Part shown: positions 54,156-61,953 of the stretch, piece by piece
Numbering within the stretch: the first letter of the stretch is position 1
Layout: every line of letters starts with the position of its first letter
DNA from: Chitinophagales bacterium
GTDB lineage: Bacteria > Bacteroidota > Bacteroidia > Chitinophagales > Saprospiraceae
Assembly: GCA_017303475.1 (NCBI GenBank)
Contig: JAFLBO010000003.1
Location: 186,001 to 250,000, forward strand
Length of the DNA stretch: 64,000 nt
Direction: 5' to 3'
Notes under the pieces: model-generated
Seen by the model: the letters and a program-made list of their open reading frames with translations, nothing else
Database searches by the model: none
What the model was told of the DNA's origin: nothing
Translations under genes and position numbers: made by a program

Positions 54156-55390
54156 AACATAAACCACAGCGAGTAAAACAGAAACCAGGCCACTCCAATC
54201 GCGTTTTCAAGGGTGCATTCTATCAGAAAGGAGGCCAAAGCCATCATTTGGAGGCCAAGGTACAGGAAATTGTTTCGCTCATGATACCATGGGTAAAAGA
54301 AGGCGATCAAACTCAACAATATACCCAGTATGCCGGTGCTGGCCATAATGAACAAAAACTGGTTGTGTGGCAGCTTTGGGTCTTCGGCATAACTTGGGTA
54401 CAACTGGGCTGTCATACGATTGGTCTCAGTCAGCAGATCGCCAGCGCCAACGCCCAATACCGGGTTTTCCCGCCAGAGTTCCCAACCGGAACGCAATGAA
54501 ATCCACCTGCCCGCATCAGAATATAAATGCCCGTCGTCTTCATGCTGGAACCTTCCCCAATCCCATTTCATATATGCTACCCGCATTTTCAAACTCGGAA
54601 TAGTGGCAACAGCCGTCCATAAACCGCCCGCCATCAAACCTAAAACGGCCAAACCAGTCATCCAGCGCCTGCTCTTCCAGATATACCAGATTGCTGCGAA
54701 AAACATGGCTGCATAGAGTGAAAACAGACCTGATCTAACCGATAATATATGTATAAAAACGAATAAAAAAACTACGGCTCCACCCAGGAAATGTCGCTCC
54801 CAGGCCGTTTTAAGCCAGAATTTTTGCTGCCAAAGCCATGCGCCACTTAAAATGGAGGTAGCCAATATCAGACTAAACCGTACATGCGAACGAGGCACCG
54901 GCACCGGATTGCCTCTGCCTAAACCTTCTACAATGGCATCGTAATGCAGCAAAAAATTAATGCCCACTGCAATACAAACCGCTGTTATAAACCATACAAA
55001 CAGGTACAATACCGACTTTAACTGTTTGTCTGAAAAAGGTGGGTGGTTGGCAAAAGTCCAGGGCAAAACCAAAAAAGGCAAGCGGGTTTGAACTAATCTC
55101 AACCAGTATCTGGCATCCTCAGACCAAAATACACTCAGTGCCGGAGCCAACAGCAGCAGGGTAAATACCAATAGAACCTTTTGTTGGTACAAGCGTTGAA
55201 AAGATACCTGTAATACCAGCCACCAGGTTTGGGCCTCCCGCAAGGATCTGTTCAAATGTATTGAAGTGTGCCACCAGGAAGCAAAAACCAGAAGCCACAT
55301 ACTAACCGACAACAAAAAAGGAGACAGTACCATGCTAGGTACCAGCAGGAAGGCGGAAAAGAGAGCAAGATGGGTGGGACTGAAGCGCAA
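54119..55390 (-). CDS. O-antigen ligase/polymerase-family membrane protein
   Basis: The protein has 423 residues with about eleven hydrophobic segments and a larger periplasmic loop (WRENPVLGVGAGDLLTETNRM, then KLPHNQFLFIMASTG), the Wzy_C/O-antigen ligase hallmark. It transfers or polymerises surface polysaccharide at the inner membrane. The start codon is TTG at 55390; no in-frame ATG lies upstream and an ATG 19 codons inside would remove part of the first helix. A GTGA-type microsatellite lies just before the start. It overlaps rsmA by 37 bp. Confidence 0.82.
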   Translation of the reverse strand: MRFSPTHLALFSAFLLVPSMVLSPFLLSVSMWLLVFASWWHTSIHLNRSLREAQTWWLVLQVSFQRLYQQKVLLVFTLLLLAPALSVFWSEDARYWLRLVQTRLPFLVLPWTFANHPPFSDKQLKSVLYLFVWFITAVCIAVGINFLLHYDAIVEGLGRGNPVPVPRSHVRFSLILATSILSGAWLWQQKFWLKTAWERHFLGGAVVFLFVFIHILSVRSGLFSLYAAMFFAAIWYIWKSRRWMTGLAVLGLMAGGLWTAVATIPSLKMRVAYMKWDWGRFQHEDDGHLYSDAGRWISLRSGWELWRENPVLGVGAGDLLTETNRMTAQLYPSYAEDPKLPHNQFLFIMASTGILGILLSLIAFFYPWYHERNNFLYLGLQMMALASFLIECTLENAIGVAWFLFYSLWFMLCKQKNPTDNIS

Positions 55391-55394
55391 TGCG

Positions 55395-55424
55395 GGTGAG
55401 TGAATGAATGAGTGAATGAGTGAG
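55395..55424. repeat. Short GTGAGTGAAT-type microsatellite at a gene start
   Basis: GTGA and GAAT tetramers form about 30 bp directly upstream of the TTG start of the O-antigen ligase-family gene. The pattern is the same as at 47003-47030. Confidence 0.8.
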
Positions 55425-55492
55425 CCTCTCTATAGCAACGTTTTAAACTGAAGAATCGCTGCCAGGTTTTCCGTTAGTCGAGTGGAAAAGCA

Positions 55493-55500
55493 CAAAGATA
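55493..55500 (-). promoter_or_regulatory. Possible -7 element for the O-antigen ligase operon
   Basis: TATCTTTG on the minus strand is an exact TAnnTTTG match. The leader would be about 95 bases and contain the GTGA microsatellite. Confidence 0.38.
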
Positions 55501-55531
55501 GATGGCTGCTGCGGGTTTCCCTGAACTTGTC

Positions 55532-55539
55532 TACATTTG
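55532..55539 (+). promoter_or_regulatory. Possible -7 element for the lipoprotein methyltransferase gene
   Basis: TACATTTG is an exact TAnnTTTG match, 29 bases before ATG 55568. No clear -33 box. Confidence 0.42.
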
Positions 55540-55567
55540 TCGCTAATCTGTGTTACCCAATTGATTC

Positions 55568-56305
55568 ATGAAGCACGTTGCCCTTACCATCTTAACGGGA
55601 TTTATTTGGTTGTCTTGTCGAAACAAACCTGCCGCTGTGCCGGAAGATCCATCCCTGTTCCGGGAAAAGCCGGCGCCGGCAACTACCGTTTCAGAGCCAT
55701 TGACTGTTCCCAATACAAGTGAAGGGAATTTTGAGAGTCTGGTGGCTGACTACGAATCCAAAGATCGGGGAATCTGGCAAAAGCCTGAACTTGTGATTTC
55801 GTATCTGGGCGATTTAAAGGATAAAACGGTGGCTGATATTGGCGCAGGAACCGGATATTTTACTTTCCGACTGGTACCAAAGGCCAAGAAAGTAATAGGA
55901 ATTGACATAGATTCCCGTTTTATCAATTTCCTGGACAGTGTGAGGGTGCGACTTCCGGATGTTTACCAGAGCAGGTTTGAAAGCCGACTTGCCAGGTTCG
56001 ACGATCCGCTCCTAAAGCCCGGCGAAGCCGATAAAGTAGTGATTGTCAATACCTACGCCTATATTGAAAATCGAACCCAATACCTCAAAATACTGCACAA
56101 AGGCATGGCGCCGGAAGGGCAGATTCTGATCATTGATTTCAAAAAGAACAACCTTCCGGTTGGGCCGCCCGATGAATACAAAGTGGCTTCCGTGCAGGTT
56201 GAACGGGAATTAAAAGACGCCGGTTTTGTGGTAATTAAGGTAGATAAAGAAGTGCTTGATTACCAATACATCATCCTGGCACAAAAAAAGGAAACTAAAC
56301 AGTAG
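55568..56305 (+). CDS. SAM-dependent methyltransferase with lipoprotein signal
   Basis: The protein has 245 residues. MKHVALTILTGFIWLSC is a clear lipoprotein signal with lipobox LSC. A Pro/Ala linker (about 18-50) leads to a class I methyltransferase fold: VADIGAGTGYFTFRL (motif I, SAM binding), VIGIDIDSRF (motif II), then VVIVNTYAYIENR and GQILIIDFKKN. The enzyme part looks complete, yet the protein should sit outside the cytoplasm where SAM is not expected. The acceptor is unknown. It is a single gene between divergent and downstream genes. Confidence 0.78.
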   Translation: MKHVALTILTGFIWLSCRNKPAAVPEDPSLFREKPAPATTVSEPLTVPNTSEGNFESLVADYESKDRGIWQKPELVISYLGDLKDKTVADIGAGTGYFTFRLVPKAKKVIGIDIDSRFINFLDSVRVRLPDVYQSRFESRLARFDDPLLKPGEADKVVIVNTYAYIENRTQYLKILHKGMAPEGQILIIDFKKNNLPVGPPDEYKVASVQVERELKDAGFVVIKVDKEVLDYQYIILAQKKETKQ

Positions 56306-56338
56306 CCTGTTTCAGACCCCAATCAGCTCACCATAACT

Positions 56339-57472
56339 ATGCGTGGTTCTTTCAAACTATTTACCTGGCTCGGTATTCCGGTGTTTTTACACTGGACTTT
56401 CGGACTGATTTTCGTTTATATCCTCTGGCACGCGCAAAGCGAGGGGCTGGAAACCATTGAGACGATCTGGTTAACCGGCTTGTTCATGGCTTTATTTCTG
56501 TGTGTTTTGTTACATGAGTACGGACACGCTATCGCAGCCAGAAAATATGGTATAAAAACCCGGGATATTGTGCTTATGCCCATAGGTGGGGTGGCCAGGC
56601 TGGAAAAAATGCCGGAAAAGCCCATGCAGGAGTTCGTGGTTGCCATTGCCGGTCCGGCCGTCAATGTGCTGATTGCCACTGTTTTGTTCCTGGGAATGAA
56701 CTTCGGCGTGGAAGGCGATTTGTGGGAGTTGTTTAGTTATGCAATCCGGACAGATATAGGTTCGGAAATTGTTACCGAATCTGGCTATTTTTTAAGCCCT
56801 GAACTTCATTTTGCCATCAAGCTAGCCTTTACTAATGTAGCTCTGGTAATATTCAATATGATTCCTGCCTTCCCAATGGATGGCGGGAGGGTGTTTCGCG
56901 CCTTGTTATCCATGTGGCTGGGACGCCCGCGGGCTACCAACATTGCCGCCTGGGTTGGTCAGTTAATTGCACTTTTGCTGGTAGGCGCCGGAATCTGGGG
57001 TAGCGATGTTATGCTGAGCGTCCTGGGTATTTTTGTGATTTATGCCGCAAGGGCAGAAAATAGCAATGTACAAACGGAGGATTTACTCTCCAAGTTTAAA
57101 GTTAAGGATGTAATCCGGCCACAATATACCAGGATGCGTTCAAACGACTGGATGTTGAGCGCCATTGAAACGCTCCGGCATGGTCTGGAACGGCATTTTC
57201 TGGTGTTTGATATGAACGACCACCTGGTTGGGATGCTGGAAGAAGATGATATTTTGCGCGCTATGCGCAAGCCCGATGTCACGGCTGAAATCATGCAATA
57301 TGCCCAACGGGTAGAGATAGTTTCACTGGAAGATTCCCTGTTGAAAATACACTACCTTATCCGCCAACGCGGCTATGGTATTTTAGGTGTTGCTGATGAA
57401 AGCGGACACCTGATTGGAGTAGTAGATGAAGCCGGATTGGCTCATTTCATACGCCTCGAGGAAGGCAGGTAG
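56339..57472 (+). CDS. Site-2 protease (M50) with CBS domains
   Basis: The protein has 377 residues with about six membrane helices in the first 230. The zinc site is LLHEYGHA (HExxH) near residue 60, and the second conserved site is NMIPAFPMDGGRV (about 176-188) with the Asp ligand. Two CBS repeats (about 255-375) bind adenosyl ligands in related proteins. Such enzymes cut membrane-spanning segments, for example of anti-sigma factors; the substrate here is unknown. It starts 33 bp after the methyltransferase gene and ends 2 bp before a convergent gene. Confidence 0.92.
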   Translation: MRGSFKLFTWLGIPVFLHWTFGLIFVYILWHAQSEGLETIETIWLTGLFMALFLCVLLHEYGHAIAARKYGIKTRDIVLMPIGGVARLEKMPEKPMQEFVVAIAGPAVNVLIATVLFLGMNFGVEGDLWELFSYAIRTDIGSEIVTESGYFLSPELHFAIKLAFTNVALVIFNMIPAFPMDGGRVFRALLSMWLGRPRATNIAAWVGQLIALLLVGAGIWGSDVMLSVLGIFVIYAARAENSNVQTEDLLSKFKVKDVIRPQYTRMRSNDWMLSAIETLRHGLERHFLVFDMNDHLVGMLEEDDILRAMRKPDVTAEIMQYAQRVEIVSLEDSLLKIHYLIRQRGYGILGVADESGHLIGVVDEAGLAHFIRLEEGR

Positions 57473-57474
57473 GG

Positions 57475-58260
57475 TTAAAACCACTTCAACAACTTGCTCA
57501 ACAACAAGTCCGCTACCTCTATACAAATGAGGATAATAATGATCCATTCCAGCTTGCTGCTTTCCCGGTGTAGATAAAGCTCCCGGAAAACAGATAAATT
57601 ATCTTCAATCACCTTAAAGGTATATTCCACTTCTTTGAAGCGGCTTTGAATATCAAAAGTCCGCACTAGACCCTGGTGAATTCGATCCAGGTATTCATCG
57701 TCCCAGGTCAGCTCCGGGCTGTCGAAAATGAACAGGTTTTCAATGATCCTGTTCTTGCTGTTCAGCATCCGGCCAATGAACCGGATCATGTTAGACCGGC
57801 TGATATCAATAGCGCCCTCATGTTCCATCTGGTTGGTAAACACATTAATCTCAGCCAATAATTCCTCTGCCCTGCGCGTGTAAAAGTCCATGGAAACAGA
57901 ATGGGCCACTGTAAGCATAACGATACGGGCAACATCTTCTGTTAATTTCGGACAAGTAAGGCTATTGAACCCGAAATGCAGAGGCGCACCGGCATCCTCC
58001 CTGATATCAAAATTCTCCCGAAGCATTTCGGGCAACGGCCGTAAAAGGAAAGGTTGCAAAAAAGCTATGTTTTTGCTGGTATCGGTGTCTTCCATGTTGG
58101 CAAATACCACCGCCCCATAGTCGAAAGCATAAAAATAACGGGTTTCATCTACCCGGTAAAACAATTCCGAGGCGTTTTCGTGGATCAAATGACCCGTGTA
58201 GGCATTTTTCAGTGCTCGCAACGAAAGTCCTTCAGCCAGGTAAAATGCACTTATTTTCAT
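57475..58260 (-). CDS. RMD1/YagE-family (DUF155) protein
   Basis: The protein has 261 residues. FYAFDYGAVVFANME and AHSVSMDFYTRRAEELL, and a hydrophobic C-terminal segment (WIIIILICIEVADLLLS), fit the RMD1/DUF155 family. Yeast members are linked to meiotic division and mitochondrial function; bacterial roles are not defined. It is a single gene, convergent with the site-2 protease and divergent from the transporter gene. Confidence 0.8.
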   Translation of the reverse strand: MKISAFYLAEGLSLRALKNAYTGHLIHENASELFYRVDETRYFYAFDYGAVVFANMEDTDTSKNIAFLQPFLLRPLPEMLRENFDIREDAGAPLHFGFNSLTCPKLTEDVARIVMLTVAHSVSMDFYTRRAEELLAEINVFTNQMEHEGAIDISRSNMIRFIGRMLNSKNRIIENLFIFDSPELTWDDEYLDRIHQGLVRTFDIQSRFKEVEYTFKVIEDNLSVFRELYLHRESSKLEWIIIILICIEVADLLLSKLLKWF

Positions 58261-58397
58261 ATTTTGGATACCTTAATTACTGTCAAAACGCAACATTACA
58301 CTAAATAGTTGCTTGAAAAAAGCTGGTTGGTCGCCCAAAGAAAGAGAAAAGCAATAACTATCCGGATATAACCAACAAGGATCAAAGTTCTGCGTTT

Positions 58398-58405
58398 TAC
58401 ATTTG
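58398..58405 (+). promoter_or_regulatory. Possible -7 element for the bile acid:sodium symporter-family gene
   Basis: TACATTTG, an exact TAnnTTTG match, lies 24 bases before the TTG at 58429 and supports that start. Confidence 0.45.
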
Positions 58406-58428
58406 TCCGGAAAAAACGCTTTCTCCTT

Positions 58429-59325
58429 TTGAGTCCTGCATTCTTTGTTGATCTATCTGTTGGTTCCGTATTAGCTCTCGTCATGTTTGGCGTAGGGCTA
58501 TCCCTGACGTTTTCCGACTTCTTGCGGGTGATACGCCAACCCCAGGCTTTTTTTACGGCCTTGAGTGTGCAAATGCTTGCTTTGCCTACTATTGCCTTCA
58601 TTATTGCTTTGATGCTGCCCATCGCCGCAGAGCTCAAAGTCGGTTTTATCATACTTGCGGCCAGTCCGGGCGGGGCAACCTCCGGGTTCCTTACCTATCT
58701 GTGGCGCGGCAATGTTGCCCTGTCTCTTTCCTTAACTGCCGTTAACAGCGCGCTTACACTGTTCTCCATTCCCGTTGTAGTTAACCTGGGATTGCGGGTC
58801 TTTCTGGATAAATCTTCAGATCTCCACCTGCCTTTTTGGGATACTGTAGGCCATATTTTCTTCATCACCATCATTCCGGCATTTCTGGGTGTTTGGTTGC
58901 GCAAAATGCGCCCGGTTTTGGCGGAGCGAATCAGCAAGCCCGCCAAATACATCATGCTGGGCCTCCTGGCCATTGTGTTCGCCGTCAAATTGTTTGGCAG
59001 TGAAAGCGTGGGTGGTACCGGCCTGACAGCAAAAGATATCAGCCTGCTCCTGCCGGTTGGTTTGCTGCAAAATGCGGCTTGTCTGTTAACCGGATACTTC
59101 GCCTTAAAATATATTAATGCGCCTCATGCATCCAGACTCACCGCTGCCATGGAGAGTGGCGTACAAAATACCACGCTGGCATTCCTCATTGCCGGTAATC
59201 TGCTCGGAAATCAGGTCATGGTTAAACCAGCCTTGATTTATTCTATGTTTTCCTTCTGGACGGCCTGTTTGTTTGCCTACCTGGCCAACAAATCTACCGG
59301 CCAAAATATTTCACTCAGGCACTGA
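58429..59325 (+). CDS. Bile acid:sodium symporter (BASS)-family transporter
   Basis: The protein has 298 residues with nine to ten hydrophobic segments. LALVMFGVGLSLTFSDFL, AASPGGATSGFLTYL and MESGVQNTTLAFLIAGNLLG are BASS-family hallmarks. It moves an organic acid with sodium across the inner membrane; the natural substrate is unknown in Bacteroidota. The start is probably TTG 58429: no in-frame ATG exists before residue 18, and starting there would remove most of the first helix. The in-frame stop at 58369 bounds the alternatives. Confidence 0.87.
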   Translation: MSPAFFVDLSVGSVLALVMFGVGLSLTFSDFLRVIRQPQAFFTALSVQMLALPTIAFIIALMLPIAAELKVGFIILAASPGGATSGFLTYLWRGNVALSLSLTAVNSALTLFSIPVVVNLGLRVFLDKSSDLHLPFWDTVGHIFFITIIPAFLGVWLRKMRPVLAERISKPAKYIMLGLLAIVFAVKLFGSESVGGTGLTAKDISLLLPVGLLQNAACLLTGYFALKYINAPHASRLTAAMESGVQNTTLAFLIAGNLLGNQVMVKPALIYSMFSFWTACLFAYLANKSTGQNISLRH

Positions 59326-59364
59326 GATTTACTTAATATTGCTCGTTCTTAAACAAACTGGCTC

Positions 59365-60660
59365 ATGCGTCAATCATTTCCGGCATTCATCCTTGCAACC
59401 CTTCTTAGTGGCAGCCTAATGGCCCAAAACCCAACTCCGGCTCCTGCACAAACAGGCGCTGTGCTGATTATTGGCGCCACAGCACACCTGGGCAACGGAT
59501 CTGTAATTCCCAATAGTGCCATCGGATTTGAAGCAGGGAAGCTAACCCTGGTGGCCGATGCAACCACTATCCGGCTCGATCGGAGTAAGTATACTACTGT
59601 GTACGACGCATCCGGGAAACACGTTTACCCGGGCTTCATTGCCACTGATACTTATCTGGGTTTGTCGGAAATCGAGGCTGCCCGGGCTACCAACGACTAT
59701 GCGGACATTGGTCAATACAACCCCAATTTGCGCACCATCATTGCCTACAACACGGATTCTGATGTAATTCCTACCGTGCGCTCCAACGGCGTATTGCTGG
59801 CACAAATTACGCCTCAGGGGGGCTCTCTTTCCGGCACTTCTTCCGTTGTACAACTGGATGCCTGGAACTGGGAAGACGCCGCTTTTCGTACAGACGACGG
59901 GGTGCACCTGAACTGGCCCGAAATGCGCAGTTTTGGCGGTTTCGACACCGGAAATCCTGGTATGCGCAAAAATGAACAATACGAAAAGGATGTCCAGGCT
60001 ATTCAACGTTTCTTTGAAGAAGCGCGCGCATACGCACAACTAGCCACGGCTGAAGTTGAAAACCAGCGTTTTGAGGCCATGCGCGGACTTTTTTCCGGGA
60101 AAAGCAACCTGTATATCCATACCAGTAATGCCAAAACCATGCAGGAAGCTGTGTTGTTTGCCGAGCGTTTTGGCTGCAAACCAGTGCTGGTTGGTGCATC
60201 TGATGCCTGGATGATTCCAGATTTCCTGGCCCAGCACAAAGTGCCTGTTATTCTGGCACGTACCCAACGACTCCCTTCCAGAGAGGATGAAGACGTGGAT
60301 CAACCATTCAAAACTGCCACTGTTTTGCAGGAGAAAGGTGTGTTGTACGCCCTTTCCATTGCCGGTTTCTGGCAACAGCGCAATTTGCCTTTCCAGGCTG
60401 GACAAGCTGCCGGATATGGCTTGAATAAAGAGTCGGCAGTAAGTGCCATTACCCTCAATGCCGCTAAAATTCTGGGTATTGATCAGCAATGCGGTTCATT
60501 GGAAACCGGTAAAGATGCCACCCTGTTTATTTCAGAAGGCGATGCCCTCGATATGCGTACCTGCCAGGTTACCGCTGCATTTATTCAGGGTCGGGCTATT
60601 AGTCTGGACAACAAACACAAGCAATTGTACCAGCGTTTTGACAAGAAATACCGTCAGTAA
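59365..60660 (+). CDS. Exported amidohydrolase-family protein, metal site apparently lost
   Basis: The protein has 431 residues with a signal peptide ending at LMAQ. It has the fold of imidazolonepropionase-like amidohydrolases: a small beta domain (LIIGATAHLGNGSVI), the barrel, and the C-terminal hallmark GLNKESAVSAITLNAAKILG. The first metal motif, usually HxH after PGFI, reads PGFIATDTYLG, so both His are absent; later metal positions are also changed (VLVGASDAW). Probably non-catalytic or altered. In many Bacteroidota such degenerate copies pair with an intact one, which is not present here. Its stop overlaps the next start (TAATG). Confidence 0.82.
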   Translation: MRQSFPAFILATLLSGSLMAQNPTPAPAQTGAVLIIGATAHLGNGSVIPNSAIGFEAGKLTLVADATTIRLDRSKYTTVYDASGKHVYPGFIATDTYLGLSEIEAARATNDYADIGQYNPNLRTIIAYNTDSDVIPTVRSNGVLLAQITPQGGSLSGTSSVVQLDAWNWEDAAFRTDDGVHLNWPEMRSFGGFDTGNPGMRKNEQYEKDVQAIQRFFEEARAYAQLATAEVENQRFEAMRGLFSGKSNLYIHTSNAKTMQEAVLFAERFGCKPVLVGASDAWMIPDFLAQHKVPVILARTQRLPSREDEDVDQPFKTATVLQEKGVLYALSIAGFWQQRNLPFQAGQAAGYGLNKESAVSAITLNAAKILGIDQQCGSLETGKDATLFISEGDALDMRTCQVTAAFIQGRAISLDNKHKQLYQRFDKKYRQ

Positions 60661-61013
60661 TGGATATTGAAACGTTCAGGGATTATTGTTTGGCCAAAAA
60701 AGCCACTTCGGAAGGATTCCCGTTTGGGCCGGATACCCTGGTGCTCAAAGTGGGCGGCAAAATGTTTGCCCTGACCGGACTGGACAGCGAAACCTTTACA
60801 GTAAACCTGAAATGTGATCCGGACAGGGCCATTGAACTGCGCGAACAATACCCGGAAGTCCAACCCGGTTACCATATGAACAAAGCTCACTGGAATACAG
60901 TAGACTTTGAAGGCGCGCTGGATTCCCGGCTACTTCGGGAATTGATAGATCACTCTTACAATCTTGTGGTAGCTTCCCTGAAAAAAGCTGATCGGGCGGC
61001 TTTGGGGTTATAG
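60660..61013 (+). CDS. MmcQ/YjbR-family protein
   Basis: The protein has 117 residues. DIETFRDYCLAKKATSEGFPFG at the N-terminus, VGGKMFALTG, and HWNTVDFEG fit the MmcQ/YjbR (CyaY-like fold) family, which includes a DNA-binding member; the biological role is undefined. Start ATG shares one base with the preceding stop (TAATG), indicating translational coupling to the amidohydrolase-family gene. A fold-back element follows its stop. Confidence 0.85.
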   Translation: MDIETFRDYCLAKKATSEGFPFGPDTLVLKVGGKMFALTGLDSETFTVNLKCDPDRAIELREQYPEVQPGYHMNKAHWNTVDFEGALDSRLLRELIDHSYNLVVASLKKADRAALGL

Positions 61014-61028
61014 CGCCGCTCTGCTATA

Positions 61029-61219
61029 AAATATCCAATATCCAATATCCAATGTCCAAGTGGGGCGTGTGCTCGGCGTTAGCACTGTTGTTTGACATTG
61101 GGCGTGTGTCTGGCCAGTCGGCCGTGGAAAGCCAAAAAATGGAGCTGACGCCAAACACACGCCCCACTTGGACATTGGATATTGGTTATTGGTTATTGGA
61201 CATTGCATATTGGACATTA
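61029..61219. repeat. Fold-back element with CCAATAT-type arms
   Basis: This occupies most of the 227-bp gap between the convergent YjbR and MBL-fold genes. The left arm 61029-61071 pairs with a right arm at about 61156-61219, sharing a run that includes CCAATGTCCAAGTGGGGCGT and its complement. Both arms end in ATCCAAT-type short tandem units. The pairing continues inward imperfectly (61068-61082 with 61149-61163). It can form a long hairpin and might serve as a terminator for both genes. It has the same design as the element at 27768 but no obvious sequence identity to it. Confidence 0.78.
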
Positions 61220-61240
61220 ATCCCGCAACTCGCCGGAACC

Positions 61241-61930
61241 CTATCTCCAGCCATCCAGCGTTTCCCCTATTTTGGGTAAATACAATTGTTTGCCTTTGGC
61301 AGTAAAGGCACGGATACCTTCTTCGTGATTAACCACTACAAATCCGAAAGTATCAAAATGACAACCGATAATCCGGTTGCATTGAATAAAATCTGATGCC
61401 AGAATTGCGTCCTGAAAATCCATGGTAAAATTGGAACCCACCGGCAAAATAGCCACATCAAGCTTCGGGCAGGTCATAGGGATCAATTGCATATCCATGG
61501 TTAGCGCAGTATCGCCGGCAAAGTACAGCACCCCATCCGGTGTGTCCAGCACAAAACCTGCCGGCGAGCCGGCGTAAGTGCCATCCGGCCAGCTGCTGGA
61601 GTGCACGGCATTTACCATTTTTACCCGGCCAAAATCAAAGCTCCACCAGCCACCTTTGTTCATTGGGTGGGTTTTGAAGCCCATTTCGCTGTACTTGGCG
61701 TGGATTTCCCAGATGCCTACAATGGTAACTCCGGGATTGTTCCTGGCAATTCGTTCCAGGTCGATGCAGTGATCACTATGCCCATGAGAGAGCAAAATGT
61801 AATCGCACTGAATGGAATCCACCTGGATGTTTTCTGCCAGTGGATTGCCGGAAATAAATGGATCAAAAAGGATGCGTTTGCCTGCTGCTTCCACCAGAAA
61901 GCAGGAATGTCCGAAGTAGGTAATTTTCAT
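61241..61930 (-). CDS. Metallo-beta-lactamase-fold hydrolase (UPF0173 type)
   Basis: The protein has 229 residues. It has the typical start MKITYFGHSCFLVE, ILFDPFISGNPLA, the metal motif SHGHSDHCID, and GSNFTMDFQDA and IIGCHFDTFGF near the C-terminus, all UPF0173 hallmarks. It is a cytoplasmic hydrolase of unknown substrate. ATG 61930 matches the family start; the open frame extends to 61957. Confidence 0.9.
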   Translation of the reverse strand: MKITYFGHSCFLVEAAGKRILFDPFISGNPLAENIQVDSIQCDYILLSHGHSDHCIDLERIARNNPGVTIVGIWEIHAKYSEMGFKTHPMNKGGWWSFDFGRVKMVNAVHSSSWPDGTYAGSPAGFVLDTPDGVLYFAGDTALTMDMQLIPMTCPKLDVAILPVGSNFTMDFQDAILASDFIQCNRIIGCHFDTFGFVVVNHEEGIRAFTAKGKQLYLPKIGETLDGWR

Positions 61931-61953
61931 ACTGCAAATAAACTCGATTGAAG

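Noticed and set aside
58296..58652. 118-codon minus-strand frame upstream of the transporter gene
   Set aside because: It lies largely antisense to the first helices of the BASS-family gene and has no domain features.
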